Assembly (NCBI GenBank): GCA_002408385.1 | Contig: DHSB01000059.1 | Span: 1 to 14,100, forward strand | Reading direction: 5' to 3' | From: Myxococcales bacterium UBA5297 | GTDB taxonomy: Bacteria; Myxococcota; Myxococcia; Myxococcales; UBA5297 | DNA: 14,100 bases | Shown here: in pieces, positions 12,346 to 14,100 of the stretch | Layout: each line of letters starts with the position of its first letter | Numbering within the stretch: position 1 is the first letter of the stretch | Position numbers and translations under genes: made by a program | The notes under the pieces: generated by a model | Database searches by the model: none | What the model was told of the DNA's origin: nothing | The model's input: the letters and a program-made list of their open reading frames with translations, nothing else

Positions 12346-13687
12346 GTTGAGGTCTACGCCGACGCGCGAGCCCTCTCCGAGGTCTCCACCCTGCCGCTCG
12401 AGGCGATCAAGACCTCGAGGACCATCGCCGTCTGCAAGTTCAACCAGATCCTGATCACCAGCCCCAAGGCGCTGGTGAGGGGCTACGGCTGGCAGGACAC
12501 GCTCGCCCACGAGTACGTCCACCTCGTCGTCTCCAAGAAGAGCCATAACCGGGTACCGATCTGGTTCCACGAGGGCTCGCCAAGTACCTCGAGTCGCACC
12601 GGGACGGCGCCGCCGGCCGGGCGCTCTCGCCGGCCTTCCTCGCCCAGGAGCACAAGAAGAACAAGCTGATCCCTATCGAGCGGATGCACCCCTCGATGGC
12701 GCTGCTGCCCTCGCAGGAGGACACCGCGCTCGCCTTCGCCGAGGTCTTCACCGCCATCGAGCTTGTCTACGCCAGGGGTGGCAACCCGATGTTGGTGAGG
12801 CTGACCGAGTCGCTGCGCGAGGGGGCCGGCTACGAGGAGGCGATCGGGCGGTCGGTCGGCGCCCCGTTCTCCAGGTTCTTCGCCGACTGGAAGAGCTACC
12901 TCGGCAAGCGGGCCCACCCCAAGGACGCGCTGCCGCTCTCGGCCGAGAAGCGCCGCTTCACCGAGGACGAGGCCCCGAGCCCGGCGGGCCAGAAGACCGA
13001 GGAGGAGCGCGAGAAGATCCGCTTTGCCTACTTCCTGGAGATCGAGGACGAGCAGGGGCGGCGCCTCGCCCACCTCGGGGAGCTGCTGCGCGCCCGCAAC
13101 CGGAACAAGGCCGCGGTCGAGGAGTTTGCCAAGGCCTACCGCCGGGTCGGCAACCGCTCGCCGGCCCTCTCGACCCGCTACGCCCAGGCGCTGATGAAGG
13201 CGGGCGATCTCGCCAAGGCCGAGGCGCTGCTGCTGGCGAGCCTCGAGCCGTTCCCGGACTACGTGCGCACCCACCGGCTCCTCGGGCAGCTCTTCTCGGC
13301 GACCGGGCGGCCCGCCGAGGCCGAGCGCGCCTTCCTCGCGGTCGTCGCACCGCCCCCCACGCCGCGCTGCGGGAGATCTCCGCCGCCCGCCAGGACGAGG
13401 CGCGCTCGCTGCGCGAGTCGGACGCGCTCGACGTCCTCTCCGGCCGCGCGATGCCGGAGCAGGCCTCGACGACGGAGGGGATGATCCTCGTACGCAGTCC
13501 CCCCCCTGCGCCCGCGTGGTGCTCGACGGGCTCGACGACCCCCGCGCGGCTCCGAGTGGCTCCCGGCACCCACGTCGTCGGCCTTCTCAACGAGGAGCGG
13601 GGGATCGCCCGCGAGGCGGCGGTCGAGGTCGCCGCGGGCGAGGAGACGCTCGATGTCGCGCTCGGTCAGGCGACGTCGGAGCCTTGA
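12335..13687 (+). pseudogene. Peptidase-MA family protein with TPR and PEGA-like end, 5'-truncated and frameshifted
   Basis: The protein is readable only by changing frames. From about 12335: RIPVEVYADARALSEVSTLP, TLAHEYVHLV (zinc-binding HExxH) and PIWFHEG (the third ligand region of gluzincins). After a one-base loss in the G-run at 12573-12576: LAKYLESHRDGAAG, MHPSMALLPSQEDTALAFAE and FADWKSYLGKR, then two or three TPR-like helical pairs (RNKAAVEEFAKAYRRVGN; LAKAEALLLASLEPFPDYVR). Further shifts lie at C-runs near 13353-13358, 13499-13506 and 13539-13543, after which VVLDGLDDP, RVAPGTHVVGLLNEERG and VEVAAGEETLDVAL resemble a PEGA domain. The N-terminal part, including any signal peptide, is missing at the IS91 boundary. 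Either a decaying gene, or an intact 3' part with sequencing indels. Probably envelope-located. Confidence 0.65.
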
Positions 13688-14100
13688 GAGCGGTCGGAGA
13701 GGCGAGAAGCGAGGGCGTCTGCGTCCGCGCTTCCCCCGCCGTTTGTTCCGGCAGCGCCTCCCGCCGCGAGCTCTTCGGCGTGCTCGGCATTGCTTCCCCC
13801 GGCATGGCCGGGCGCCCGGGATGCCAGAGGTGGCTTGCCCTCTTGATTGAATTCAGTGAGAAAGCTGCCGAATCCTATTCGCACTATTGCGACCAACGAT
13901 GGCTCACGATTGGCGCACCGAATCTGCAAGGAATGAGGGCGCATCAAACCAGAATGACCGGACCCGTCGCCCTGGGGCGCTTGGCCGCCACCACCGAAGG
14001 GCTCGTCTCAATCGGCCGAACTGCGATTCACCGCGGTTGAGCGGCCGCAGGAGCGAGCCCCAGACTTCCTGCGAATCTCTTCGAGCGATTTGGGCCAGGC
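13688..14100. other. Right-edge stretch without a recognisable gene
   Basis: No frame shows a known family. Base composition drops in GC around 13845-13990 compared with the rest. An ATG at 13899 opens a frame that stays open to the window edge (MAHDWRTESARNEGASN at its start), but there is no ribosome site and the later translation is Arg-rich and shadow-like, so it is not called. GGCAT/ATGCC arms around a CCGGGCGCCCGG core lie at 13801-13825, a GC palindrome of unknown meaning. Confidence 0.35.

Noticed and set aside
13899..14100. Gene start running off the right edge
   Set aside because: No ribosome site, Arg/Ser-rich later translation and no recognisable motif; too weak to call.

Overview
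The window is very GC-rich with strong G/C third-position bias. It carries several lipoprotein-signal genes (one DUF6174-like, one Cys-rich), a PilY1-like tail, a peptidase-MA/TPR protein and an S8-protease tail with an Ig-like end. This fits an uncultured deltaproteobacterial or Myxococcota-type genome. The taxonomy is inferred from gene style only; no rRNA or tRNA is present.

Layout. 1-1041: two minus-strand lipoproteins with a terminator between them. 1203-1736: an unusual zinc-ribbon protein fused to an isoprenylcysteine-methyltransferase (ICMT)-like domain. 2117-3067: a Cys-rich lipoprotein followed directly by a decapitated CPBP protease fragment and then an unrelated C-terminal tail. 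3076-5835: a compact minus-strand operon, the metabolic core of the window. It runs radical SAM enzyme, then START/SRPBCC-like exported protein, then HemN-like radical SAM enzyme, with overlapping or touching genes. 5958-6327: remnants of gene ends, one of them a WYL-regulator tail. 6442-7695: an intact MFS transporter. 7747-7873: a perfect 41-bp palindrome and a terminator. 7896-8876: an EtfA reduced to its FAD domain, joined head-to-head to the C-terminal end of a type I restriction HsdR. 8911-9160: a degenerate 42-bp repeat array with internal dyads. 9221-9925: a short minus-strand tail joined head-to-head to a PilY1-like C-terminal tail. 10066-11046: an intact CPBP protease. 11160-12345: an S8 peptidase C-terminal tail joined to a frameshifted IS91-family transposase. 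12335-13687: a peptidase-MA/TPR/PEGA-like gene, 5'-truncated and frameshifted. 13688-14100: no gene recognised.

Two themes stand out. First, the radical SAM-START-radical SAM operon looks intact and could modify a lipid or small molecule, possibly with the MFS transporter next door; the product is unknown. Second, much of the rest consists of gene 3' ends that lost their 5' ends. They are often joined head-to-head as if divergent promoter regions had been deleted, and at least one junction is associated with an IS91-type element. Several frameshifts lie at G/C homopolymers, so assembly or long-read consensus error must be excluded before real genome decay is concluded.

The most novel-looking non-coding structure is the 42-bp alternating-orientation repeat array at 8911-9160.
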